Source of the DNA: Catellatospora sp. IY07-71
Lineage (GTDB): Bacteria; Actinomycetota; Actinomycetes; Mycobacteriales; Micromonosporaceae
Reading direction: 5' to 3'
DNA: 64,000 nt
Assembly (NCBI RefSeq): GCF_018326265.1
Contig: NZ_AP023360.1
Coordinates: 908,501-972,500, forward strand
The notes below the pieces were generated by a model. It did not search any database and was not told the origin of the DNA. It saw only the letters and a program-made list of their open reading frames with translations. Below, one piece after another: positions 1 to 7,156 of this stretch; within the stretch, counting starts at the first letter, position 1; each line of letters begins with the position of its first letter. The translations under genes were made by a program, and so were the position numbers.

Positions 1-798
1 AAGACCGAGCAGGCCGACCTGAGCATGGCGCTGCACGGCCGGCACGGCGAGGCGCCGGTCGCGGTGGTGGCCGCGCAGTCGCCGGTCGACTGCTTCCACG
101 CCGCGATCGAGGCCTGCCGCATCGCGCTGACCTACCGCACCCCGGTCATCCTGCTGTCCGACGGTTACGTCGCCAACGGCTCCGAGCCGTGGCTGCTGCC
201 GGAGATCAGCGACCTGCCGGACCTGCGGGTCGAGTTCGCGTCCGGCCCCAACGGCGAGGACGGCAAGTTCTACCCGTACCTGCGCGATCCGCAGACGCTG
301 GCCCGCCCGTGGGCCGTGCCGGGCACGCCGGGCCTGGAGCACCGCATCGGCGGCCTGGAGAAGGCCGACAAGACCGGTGACATCTCCTACGACCCGGCCA
401 ACCACGACTTCATGGTGCGCACCCGGGCCGCCCGCATCGAGGCGATCGACGTGCCGGACGTGGTGGTCGAGGACCCGTCGGGCGAGGCGAAGGTGCTGGT
501 GCTGGGCTGGGGCTCGACCTACGGCCCGATCGGCGCCGCGGCGCGTGCGCTGCGCCAGCGCGGGGTGCACGTCGCGCAGGCCCACCTGCGGCACCTCAAC
601 CCGCTGCCGAAGAACCTGGGCGAGGTGCTGGCGGCGTACGACAAGGTGGTCCTGCCCGAGATGAACCTGGGCCAGCTCGCGCAGGTGCTCCGGGCGCGCT
701 ACCTGGTCGACATCGTGAGCTACAACCAGGTCCGTGGTCTTCCCTTCACCTCCACCCAGCTGGAGACCATGCTCGAGGAAGTGATCAAGAATGTCTAA
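1..798 (+). CDS. korA: 2-oxoacid:ferredoxin oxidoreductase subunit alpha, C-terminal part
   Basis: The reading frame is open from the first base, so the gene starts upstream and only the last 265 codons are present. The product is the alpha (or gamma-alpha fused) subunit of a 2-oxoglutarate/2-oxoacid:ferredoxin oxidoreductase, which with KorB decarboxylates a 2-oxoacid to its acyl-CoA and reduces ferredoxin. The visible part includes the pyruvate-ferredoxin oxidoreductase domain II region (VLGWGSTYGPIGAAARALR, about residues 160-180 of the fragment) and the conserved C-terminal NLGQLAQVLR stretch. The stop codon overlaps the start of korB by 8 nt, which indicates one operon and coupled translation. 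Identity rests on family resemblance and the korB neighbour. Confidence 0.9.
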   Translation, partial: KTEQADLSMALHGRHGEAPVAVVAAQSPVDCFHAAIEACRIALTYRTPVILLSDGYVANGSEPWLLPEISDLPDLRVEFASGPNGEDGKFYPYLRDPQTLARPWAVPGTPGLEHRIGGLEKADKTGDISYDPANHDFMVRTRAARIEAIDVPDVVVEDPSGEAKVLVLGWGSTYGPIGAAARALRQRGVHVAQAHLRHLNPLPKNLGEVLAAYDKVVLPEMNLGQLAQVLRARYLVDIVSYNQVRGLPFTSTQLETMLEEVIKNV

Positions 799-1822
799 CG
801 CGGTGCCGGTCCAGCTGTCGGCGAAGGACTTCAAGTCCGACCAGGAGGTGCGCTGGTGCCCCGGGTGCGGGGACTACGCGATCCTGGCCGCGATGCAGAC
901 CTTCCTGCCCGAGCTGGGCATCCCTCGCGAGCGCACGGTCTTCGTCTCCGGCATCGGCTGCTCCTCGCGCTTCCCGTACTACCTGAACACGTACGGCATG
1001 CACTCGATCCACGGCCGCGCCCCGGCGATCGCCACCGGCCTGTCGGTGTCGCGCCCGGACCTGACCGTGTGGGTGGTGACCGGTGACGGCGACGCGCTGT
1101 CCATCGGCGGCAACCACCTGATCCACGCGCTGCGCCGGAACGTCAACCTGAAGATCCTGCTGTTCAACAACAAGATCTACGGCCTGACCAAGGGGCAGTA
1201 CTCGCCCACCAGCGAGCTTGGCAAGATCACGAAGTCGACGCCGGGCGGCTCGTCCGACGCGCCGTTCAACCCGATCTCGCTGGCGCTGGGCGCCGAGGCC
1301 TCGTTCGTGGCCCGCACCATCGACTCCGACCGCAAGCACCTGCAGTCGGTGCTGCGCCAGGCCGCCGAGCACCAGGGCTCCGCCTTCGTGGAGATCTACC
1401 AGAACTGCAACATCTTCAACGACGGCGCGTTCGAGGTGCTCAAGGACCCGGAGACCCGCGACGCGCACCTGATCCGGCTGGAGCACGGGCAGCCGATCAC
1501 GCTCGGCAACGACGGCTCGCACGTGGTGACCCACCCGGCGGGCAGCTTCGGGCTGGCCGTGCGGGAGAAGGCCGACGTCGACCCGGCCGAGGTGCTGGTG
1601 CACGACGCCCACGCCGAGGACCCGGCGTACGCGTTCGCGCTGTCCCGGCTGGCCGGGCCGGACCTGCGGCACACCCCGGTGGGCGTGTTCCGCTCGGTGC
1701 GCCGCCCGTCGTACGACGAGCTGGTGCGCAACCAGCTCGACGCGGCCAAGGCCAAGGCCGGCGAGCCCGAGGCCGACCTCGCCGCCCTGCTCAACTCCGG
1801 CGACACCTGGACGATCCTCTGA
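791..1822 (+). CDS. korB: 2-oxoacid:ferredoxin oxidoreductase subunit beta
   Basis: This is the thiamine-diphosphate-binding beta subunit of KorAB (343 aa, normal length). The N-terminal WCPGCGDY and GIGCSSR motifs supply cysteines seen in this family for the Fe-S cluster. The ThDP/Mg site is visible as GDGDALSIGGNH followed by LFNNKIYGLTKGQ (about residues 97-135). The ATG lies inside the last codons of korA, so the two subunits are probably made in equal amounts. The enzyme is cytosolic and would serve as a ferredoxin-linked alternative to 2-oxoglutarate dehydrogenase. A strong hairpin follows the gene, so the operon most likely ends here. Confidence 0.93.
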   Translation: MSNAVPVQLSAKDFKSDQEVRWCPGCGDYAILAAMQTFLPELGIPRERTVFVSGIGCSSRFPYYLNTYGMHSIHGRAPAIATGLSVSRPDLTVWVVTGDGDALSIGGNHLIHALRRNVNLKILLFNNKIYGLTKGQYSPTSELGKITKSTPGGSSDAPFNPISLALGAEASFVARTIDSDRKHLQSVLRQAAEHQGSAFVEIYQNCNIFNDGAFEVLKDPETRDAHLIRLEHGQPITLGNDGSHVVTHPAGSFGLAVREKADVDPAEVLVHDAHAEDPAYAFALSRLAGPDLRHTPVGVFRSVRRPSYDELVRNQLDAAKAKAGEPEADLAALLNSGDTWTIL

Positions 1823-1842
1823 CCGCCCGGCACGTTCGCTGA

Positions 1843-1874
1843 GAAAGGCCCCGCTCTCCTGAGCGGGGCCTTTC
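1843..1874 (+). terminator. Perfect 14-bp stem terminator after korB
   Basis: The arm GAAAGGCCCCGCTC (1843-1856) and its exact reverse complement (1861-1874) are separated by TCCT. The right arm ends in TTTC. The hairpin sits between the convergent korB and the minus-strand gene ending at 1889, so it can serve both. Confidence 0.8.
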
Positions 1875-1888
1875 CGTACCGCAGCCTG

Positions 1889-3154
1889 TCAGTCCTCGGG
1901 CTCGAGGCGGGTCTCGAGCTGGGCCCGATCGCCGGCGAACTTGTCCTTCACCTCGTCGGCCTTCTTCTGGTAGTAGATGATCGCGCCCTGGCTGCCGCCG
2001 TCGCTCCACACGCAGATCGCGACCGGCATCTTCTCGATCGTCGCCGACGCGCACCTGGCCAGGCCGCCGAGCGGGCCCGGCGGGACCTCCGCCCACTCGC
2101 CGCTGACGCCGAGCTCGCCGCCCAGGCCTTCGGTGAACGCCTTCATGGCGCTCTCGGGGCTCGGGTTCAGCACCGCCGCCGCGAAGACCATGGCCAGGTT
2201 CTTCTCCTCCAGCGTGCCGTAGTACGCCGCCGCGGCGCCGGTCATGTTCGGCAGGTCCTTCGACATCTCCGTGCGCATCTGGTCGGCCAGCTTCACCAGC
2301 TCGGGCGTGGTGTTCTTCTCCCGCCCGCCGAGCTGCGCGGGCTCCTTCACCGAGATGCTCGCGGCCTCGTCGACCTTCTCCTTGACCCCGCTCAGCACGA
2401 AGTACGCCCCCGCGGCGCCACCGCCGCCGCACACCACCAGCAGCACGACCAGCGTGATCCACAGGCCCTTGCGGGACTTGCGCGGCGAGGGCTCCGGCTC
2501 GTAGCGGCGCTTGTTGCGGGGTTTGTGGTCGGGGAACGGGTCGTCGTAGTCACCGTCCGCGCCGTCCAGGAAGCCGCCCGGCTCGGAACGGCCGCCGGGC
2601 TGCCCGTAGGCGGGAGCACCGCCCGAGCGGCCGCCAGGCTGCGCGTAGCCGCCCTGGCGGCCCGGCTCGGGCTGGCCGTAGCCTCCGGGCTGGCCGTAGC
2701 CAGGCTGTCCCTGACCCGTTGTCCCGGGACGGCCGTAGCCGCCCTGCTCGCCGTAGCCGGGCTGCCCGTACCCGCCCGGCTGGCCGTAGCCGCCCTGGGC
2801 GCCCTGGCCGGGCGGTGCACCATACCCCCCGGGCTGTGGATATCCCCCGGCCTGGGGATTGCCACCGGGCTGGGGATAACCACCGGAGACGGGGTGGTCC
2901 TGCTGTGGATAGCCGCCGGGCTGCGCGGGGGCGCCGTATCCGGACTGCCCACCGGCCTGTGGATAACCGCTCTGCTGTGGATAGCCACCCTGTTGTGGAT
3001 AACCGACGTTCTGCTGGGGATATCCGTATTGCTGGGGATATGTCCCACCCGTCGGCGGCTCCTGCTGCCCGTGCCGGCCGGACTCGGTGTCGCGGCCCCA
3101 GGCGTCCTGCGGGTAGCCGTCCGGCTCGTCGCGCCGGTAGTCGGGGTAGGACAT
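1889..3154 (-). CDS. Pro/Gly/Tyr/Gln-rich single-pass membrane protein, function unknown
   Basis: This is a 421-aa protein of unknown role. Residues about 1-190 are low complexity, rich in YPQQ, GGYPQ and GGYGQPG repeats. A basic stretch (RKSRKG) and one transmembrane helix follow (about residues 230-255, [23 protein letters not shown]). A folded domain of about 160 residues would lie outside the cell, with no recognisable catalytic motif. The chosen ATG (3152-3154) has GGGGAG nine bases upstream; an in-frame start eight codons earlier lacks this. Such tails are common in actinobacterial membrane proteins that cluster at the cell pole or septum, but localisation here is inference. A plus-strand hairpin at 1843-1874 closes its 3' end. 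Confidence 0.75.
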   Translation of the reverse strand: MSYPDYRRDEPDGYPQDAWGRDTESGRHGQQEPPTGGTYPQQYGYPQQNVGYPQQGGYPQQSGYPQAGGQSGYGAPAQPGGYPQQDHPVSGGYPQPGGNPQAGGYPQPGGYGAPPGQGAQGGYGQPGGYGQPGYGEQGGYGRPGTTGQGQPGYGQPGGYGQPEPGRQGGYAQPGGRSGGAPAYGQPGGRSEPGGFLDGADGDYDDPFPDHKPRNKRRYEPEPSPRKSRKGLWITLVVLLVVCGGGGAAGAYFVLSGVKEKVDEAASISVKEPAQLGGREKNTTPELVKLADQMRTEMSKDLPNMTGAAAAYYGTLEEKNLAMVFAAAVLNPSPESAMKAFTEGLGGELGVSGEWAEVPPGPLGGLARCASATIEKMPVAICVWSDGGSQGAIIYYQKKADEVKDKFAGDRAQLETRLEPED

Positions 3155-3315
3155 GGCTGCTGCTCCCCACGTGTCCACGAGGCGGCCCGCGCCGCCCGCC
3201 AGATCGTAGCGGCAGGTGAGCGATCCTCGGGAACCTTAAGGATCGAGGGGCTTGCGTTCTTGAGCACGAGGTGAAAGTTTTCTTCGTACTGCACATGACT
3301 ATCGGAGGAATTCTC

Positions 3316-4956
3316 ATGCGCGGAAGACTGATCGCGGCGGCGTTCGCGACGGCGCTGCTCGGCACCCTGCTCGCCCCCGGTGGCGCGCAGGCCGAGCCGC
3401 TCGTCGTGACGCCGGCCCCCACCGCGACCGCGGACTGCACGCTCAACCCCGCACTGCCCAAGCGGCAGTTCCGGGCCATGTGGATCGCCAGCGTGGTCAA
3501 CATCGACTGGCCGAGCGCCGCGGGCAAGGCCGAGGAGGCGCTCAAGTCCGAGTATCGGGCCTGGCTCGACCTCGCGCAGCGCCTGAACCACAACGCGGTC
3601 GTCGTGCAGGTCCGCCCGACCGCCGACGCGTTCTGGCCCTCGCCGTACGAGCCCTGGTCGGAATGGCTGACCGGCAAGCGCGACGGCGTCAGCCCCGGCT
3701 GGGACCCGCTGGCCTTCCTGGTCGCGGAGTCGCACGCCCGCAACCTCGAGTTCCACGCCTGGTTCAACCCGTACCGGATCTCGATGCCGACCAGCGCGAG
3801 CGGGCTCGGCGCGGGCACGGACGTGAACAACCTGGCCCCCGACCACCCCGCCCGCCAGCACCCGGAGTGGGCGCTGGCCTACCCCGTCAACGCCGCGGGC
3901 AGCCGGCTCTACTACAACCCCGGCATTCCCGAGGTCCGGCAGCACGTCCAGAACGCGATGATGCACGCGGTCGAGAACTACGACATCGACGGCGTCCACT
4001 TCGACGACTACTTCTACCCGTACCCGGCCGCCGGTCAGGACTTCCCCGACCAGGCCACGTTCGAGCAGTACGGCGCCGGCTTCGCCAGCAAGGCCGACTG
4101 GCGGCGCAACAACATCGACCTGCTGGTGCACGAGATGAGCCAGCGGATCAAGGCCGCCAAGCCGTGGGTCAAGTTCGGCGTGAGCCCGTTCGGCATCTGG
4201 CGCAACAAGGCGGCCGACCCGCTCGGCTCCGAGACCAACGGCACCCAGTCCTACGACGCCAACTTCGCCGACACCCGCAAGTGGGTCAAGGAGGGCTGGC
4301 TGGACTACATCGTGCCGCAGGTGTACTGGAACATCGGGCTGGCCGTGGCCGACTACGCCAAGCTCGTGCCGTGGTGGTCGGACGTGGTCACGGGCACGAA
4401 CACGCAGCTCTACATCGGCCAGGCCGACTACAAGATCGCGACCGCGGGGCAGCCCGCGGCGTGGTTCGACCCGGCCGAGATGAGCAGGCACCTGACGTTC
4501 AACCGCGACTACAACGTGGCCGGCAACGTGCACTTCAGCGCGGTGCAGGTGCGGGCGAACCGGATCGGGGCCACCGACCTGTATGCGGCGGAGCACTACT
4601 CGAAGCCGTCGCTCGTGCCGGCCATGCCGCACCTGCCCAGCAAGCCGCTGCTGTTCCCGGTCGTGACCAAGGCCGAGCGCGGTGACGCCGGGGTGGCGCT
4701 GCAGTGGCAGCCGCTGGCCGACGGCGCCGAGCCGTTCGGCGAGGCGGCGTCGTACGCGGTCTACCGGTTCGACGGGCTGAAGCTGCTGCCCTCGGGCTGC
4801 GACCTGGCCGACGCGACGAACCTGGTCGGCACCACCCGGAGCACGTCCTTCACGGACACCTCGGCGGTGGCCGGGCAGCGGTACACGTACTTCGTGACCT
4901 CGCTGGACCGGCTGTACAACGAGTCGTTCCCCAGCCCGGCCCGCTTCGTGCCGTGA
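3316..4956 (+). CDS. Secreted glycosyl hydrolase-like protein (GHL10/DUF187 family)
   Basis: This is a 546-aa protein with a signal peptide (basic MRGR, hydrophobic core, cleavage near GGAQAEP). The catalytic-type domain begins at FRAMWIASVVNIDWPS and includes HFDDYFYPYP and VSPFGIWRN, typical of the TIM-barrel glycosyl hydrolase-like family 10 domain (YngK-like). Roughly the last 110 residues look like a fibronectin-III-type module (YAVYRFDG, TYFVTSLDR). The start at 3316 is preceded by GGAGGA six bases upstream; an in-frame ATG 15 codons earlier has no ribosome site and would spoil the signal peptide. The substrate is unknown; cell-wall or exopolysaccharide glycans are usual suggestions. 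The gene runs away from the minus-strand gene at 3154, so the 160-bp gap carries both promoters. Confidence 0.85.
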   Translation: MRGRLIAAAFATALLGTLLAPGGAQAEPLVVTPAPTATADCTLNPALPKRQFRAMWIASVVNIDWPSAAGKAEEALKSEYRAWLDLAQRLNHNAVVVQVRPTADAFWPSPYEPWSEWLTGKRDGVSPGWDPLAFLVAESHARNLEFHAWFNPYRISMPTSASGLGAGTDVNNLAPDHPARQHPEWALAYPVNAAGSRLYYNPGIPEVRQHVQNAMMHAVENYDIDGVHFDDYFYPYPAAGQDFPDQATFEQYGAGFASKADWRRNNIDLLVHEMSQRIKAAKPWVKFGVSPFGIWRNKAADPLGSETNGTQSYDANFADTRKWVKEGWLDYIVPQVYWNIGLAVADYAKLVPWWSDVVTGTNTQLYIGQADYKIATAGQPAAWFDPAEMSRHLTFNRDYNVAGNVHFSAVQVRANRIGATDLYAAEHYSKPSLVPAMPHLPSKPLLFPVVTKAERGDAGVALQWQPLADGAEPFGEAASYAVYRFDGLKLLPSGCDLADATNLVGTTRSTSFTDTSAVAGQRYTYFVTSLDRLYNESFPSPARFVP

Positions 4957-5002
4957 CCTGGGGACGCTGATCCCGGGAGTGCCGTGATCCGGCGCTCCGG
5001 TT

Positions 5003-5051
5003 AAGAAGGGCACCTTCTTGTACGCAGAGCGTTAAGAAGGTGCCCTTCCTT
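5003..5051. repeat. Paired palindromes between convergent genes, likely bidirectional terminator
   Basis: Two adjacent palindromes of the form AAGAAGG-NNN-CCTTCTT lie at 5003-5019 and 5034-5051. The second is almost the exact inverse of the first (AAGAAGGTGCCCTTCCTT). Each can fold alone, or the two can pair into one long stem around a 14-nt loop. The element fills the gap between the hydrolase gene and the minus-strand gene ending at 5054. From memory, similar motifs recur between genes in Micromonosporaceae; that is recollection and was not tested. Confidence 0.6.
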
Positions 5052-5053
5052 CG

Positions 5054-5827
5054 TCAGGGGCGGAGGGCGGGGTCGAGGCCGATCGACAGGAGATCGTCCT
5101 TCTCGTAGACCGGGAAGTAGCCGTTGAGGAACAGCTCGTACGGCTCCTCCAGGTCGAGCAGGACGCCGGTGCCGTCGGGGCGCTCGACGAGCAGCCGACG
5201 GCCGTCGGTCAGCAGCCATTCCCCGCTCGGCCCGGAGACCTGCGACGGGCCGTGGGCGATCGCGAGCTCGGCCCGGGTGGACCACTGCGGGGACCAGAAG
5301 GGGCGGAAGGCGCCTGACTGCTCCGGCACCGTCACCCGCGGATCCAGCGCGGCCGTCCGGCCGATCGAGATGCGGACGTTGGACACGGTGCCGGTGCGCC
5401 AGAGCTGGCCGGTCCAGTGCAGGGCACCGTCCCCCGCCCAGCCGGGATGCTGACATTCCCGGGACACGCGTGCGGCGTCGTAGGGCACGAACTCCACCGC
5501 GGTGACCCGGCCCTGCGCGTCCACGGTGCAGCGCGCCATCTTTCGCTGTAGTGAGTCCAGGTTGGTCACCTGCGGGGCAACGCGGGTCAGCACGGCTTTC
5601 ACGGCGGCCAGCAAGCGATCGGGATCGTCGGCCGGGGAGGGCGGCCCCTGGCGGAGCACCAGCAGGCCGGTCGTGGCCAGGGCGCACAGGGCCACGACGC
5701 CCGCGAGCGAGCCGAGCCGCCGGGAGCGGGCCGAGCGGCGGCCGCGGCGCACCAGGTCGTCGACGTCGACGGTGGTGCGGGGTGGCTCGCCCAGGTAGTC
5801 GTCGAGCTGGACGCGCAGGTCGTTCAT
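5054..5827 (-). CDS. Membrane protein cotranscribed with SigE-family sigma factor, possible anti-sigma factor
   Basis: This is a 257-aa protein with a short N-terminal cytosolic segment (LRVQLDDYLGEPPRTTVDVD), a basic patch (RRGRRSARSRR) and one transmembrane helix (about residues 38-58). An extracytoplasmic domain of about 190 residues follows. Its ATG overlaps the sigma-factor stop codon (ATGA, 5824-5827), so translation is coupled. In actinobacteria, genes in this position after SigE-family sigma genes are often regulators of the sigma factor. No HxxxCxxC zinc anti-sigma motif is present, so the role is inferred from context only. Confidence 0.7.
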   Translation of the reverse strand: MNDLRVQLDDYLGEPPRTTVDVDDLVRRGRRSARSRRLGSLAGVVALCALATTGLLVLRQGPPSPADDPDRLLAAVKAVLTRVAPQVTNLDSLQRKMARCTVDAQGRVTAVEFVPYDAARVSRECQHPGWAGDGALHWTGQLWRTGTVSNVRISIGRTAALDPRVTVPEQSGAFRPFWSPQWSTRAELAIAHGPSQVSGPSGEWLLTDGRRLLVERPDGTGVLLDLEEPYELFLNGYFPVYEKDDLLSIGLDPALRP

Positions 5828-6327
5828 CGTGCCTCCTCGCCGGTGCCGGCCTTGGCCGCCAGGCCGCGCAGGGTGTCCAGGGCGCGGGCGGACTGGCTCT
5901 TCACGGTTCCCTCGGAGATGCCGAGCAGGGCCGCGGTCTCCTCGACGGACAGGTCGCAGTAGAAGCGCAGCACCACCACCGCCCGCTGGCGCGGGCCCAG
6001 CTCCCGCAGCAGCCGCCCGACGCCCCGCTCGCCGTCCGGCTCGGCGATCGGCGCGGGTGTGTCCGGCAGTTGCGCCTCGGGCCACTCCCGCCGCCACGGG
6101 CGGCGCCGCTCGTCCAGCCAGGCGTTGGTGAGCATGGCCCGCACGTACGCGTCGACGTTGCCCGCGCGGCGCACCCGCCGCCAGGACCGGAACAGCTTGA
6201 GCAGCACGGTCGACACCAGGTCGTCGGCGCCGTGCCAGTCGTGGCACAGCAGGTACGCGATCCGGCGCAGCTGGTCCAGCCGCGCCGTCACGAACTCCCG
6301 GTACTCCGCCTCGTCGTCGCGTGTCAC
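5824..6327 (-). CDS. ECF sigma factor, SigE family
   Basis: This is a 167-aa ECF sigma factor. Region 2 is FVTARLDQLRRIAYLLCHDW through DDLVSTVLLKLFRSW. Region 4 is LGPRQRAVVVLRFYCDLSVE followed by the helix-turn-helix LLGISEGTVKSQSARAL. The FVTAR start pattern and size match the actinobacterial SigE family. The start is placed at GTG 6327 because GGGAGG lies eight bases upstream; the open frame extends 35 codons further without similarity. It is coupled to the membrane protein downstream, and the phospholipase A2 gene is divergent across a 194-bp gap. The target promoters are unknown. Confidence 0.88.
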   Translation of the reverse strand: MTRDDEAEYREFVTARLDQLRRIAYLLCHDWHGADDLVSTVLLKLFRSWRRVRRAGNVDAYVRAMLTNAWLDERRRPWRREWPEAQLPDTPAPIAEPDGERGVGRLLRELGPRQRAVVVLRFYCDLSVEETAALLGISEGTVKSQSARALDTLRGLAAKAGTGEEAR

Positions 6328-6521
6328 CGCAGGTCCTCCCCGTTCTTCCGGACAGGGGACGTAACACCGTCGCGGCCGGGTTGCACCATCCGGCAGGTGG
6401 TTGAAATCAACACTTCCGAAACATCGCGGCAACGACTACATTCAGGCCCACCGATGCATACCCCCGCATCGGAGCACCGGCTCGTTGTACCCCCGACGAC
6501 CCCGTTAGCCGAGGTGAAGCC

Positions 6522-7052
6522 ATGTCCCGCCTGCGCATGCTCCTCGTCCCCGCCGTCGCCGCGATCGCCGTGATGGCCGTCGCGTCACCGGCCGCCGCCG
6601 TGACCACGGCGGAGAAGCTGTCCGTCCTGTCCAGCTGGACCCAGACCAGCGCGACCAGCTACAACGCATGGAACAGCGCCCGGCAGAACCAGGGCGCGTG
6701 GTCGGCGTACGCCTTCAACTGGAGCACCGACTACTGCTCGTCGAGCCCGGACAACCCGATCGGGTTCGACTTCAAGCTGTCCTGCTACCGGCACGACTTC
6801 GGCTACCGCAACTACAAGGAGATGGGCCAGTTCTCCACGAACAAGGCCCGCCTCGACAGCGCGTTCTACGAGGACCTCAAGCGCAAGTGCGCCACGTACA
6901 ACGTGGTCGTGCGGCCCGCCTGCTACAGCCTGGCCTGGACCTACTACCAGGCCGTGAAGAACTTCGGCAGCGTCGCCGTGAGCGAGGCCGACATCGCGCG
7001 TGCCCAGCGCATGAAGGAGAGCGCGCTGCGCGCCGCCGCCGCCGAGGGCTGA
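6522..7052 (+). CDS. Secreted phospholipase A2
   Basis: This is a 176-aa secreted enzyme with a signal peptide (MSRLRMLLVPAVAAIAVMAV, cleavage after PAAA). The body matches the prokaryotic phospholipase A2 family known from Streptomyces violaceoruber. It shows DYCSSSPDNPIGFDF, then the catalytic His-Asp pair in CYRHDFGYRNY. Paired cysteines (CYRHD...KRKCATYNVVVRPAC) fit the two disulphides of that family. It would hydrolyse the sn-2 ester of phospholipids outside the cell in a Ca-dependent way. It stands alone and ends at a strong hairpin. Confidence 0.9.
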   Translation: MSRLRMLLVPAVAAIAVMAVASPAAAVTTAEKLSVLSSWTQTSATSYNAWNSARQNQGAWSAYAFNWSTDYCSSSPDNPIGFDFKLSCYRHDFGYRNYKEMGQFSTNKARLDSAFYEDLKRKCATYNVVVRPACYSLAWTYYQAVKNFGSVAVSEADIARAQRMKESALRAAAAEG

Positions 7053-7072
7053 CGACCCGCTCCCACCGTGAA

Positions 7073-7119
7073 AGACCGCGCGGGCTTCCCGATCCGTCTC
7101 CGGGAAGGCCGCGCGGTCT
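7073..7119 (+). terminator. 19-bp stem hairpin after phospholipase gene
   Basis: The arm 7073-7091 (AGACCGCGCGGGCTTCCCG) pairs with 7101-7119 with a single mismatch. The hairpin lies between the convergent phospholipase and cyclase-domain genes and probably acts in both directions. Confidence 0.75.
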
Positions 7120-7156
7120 CGTATCGACCTCAGGAGCCGCCGGGCAGCACCGCGGC

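Noticed and set aside
2392-5013. 873-codon minus-strand frame across the hydrolase gene
   Set aside because: It overlaps two well-supported genes and has no recognisable domain; it is a GC-bias artefact.
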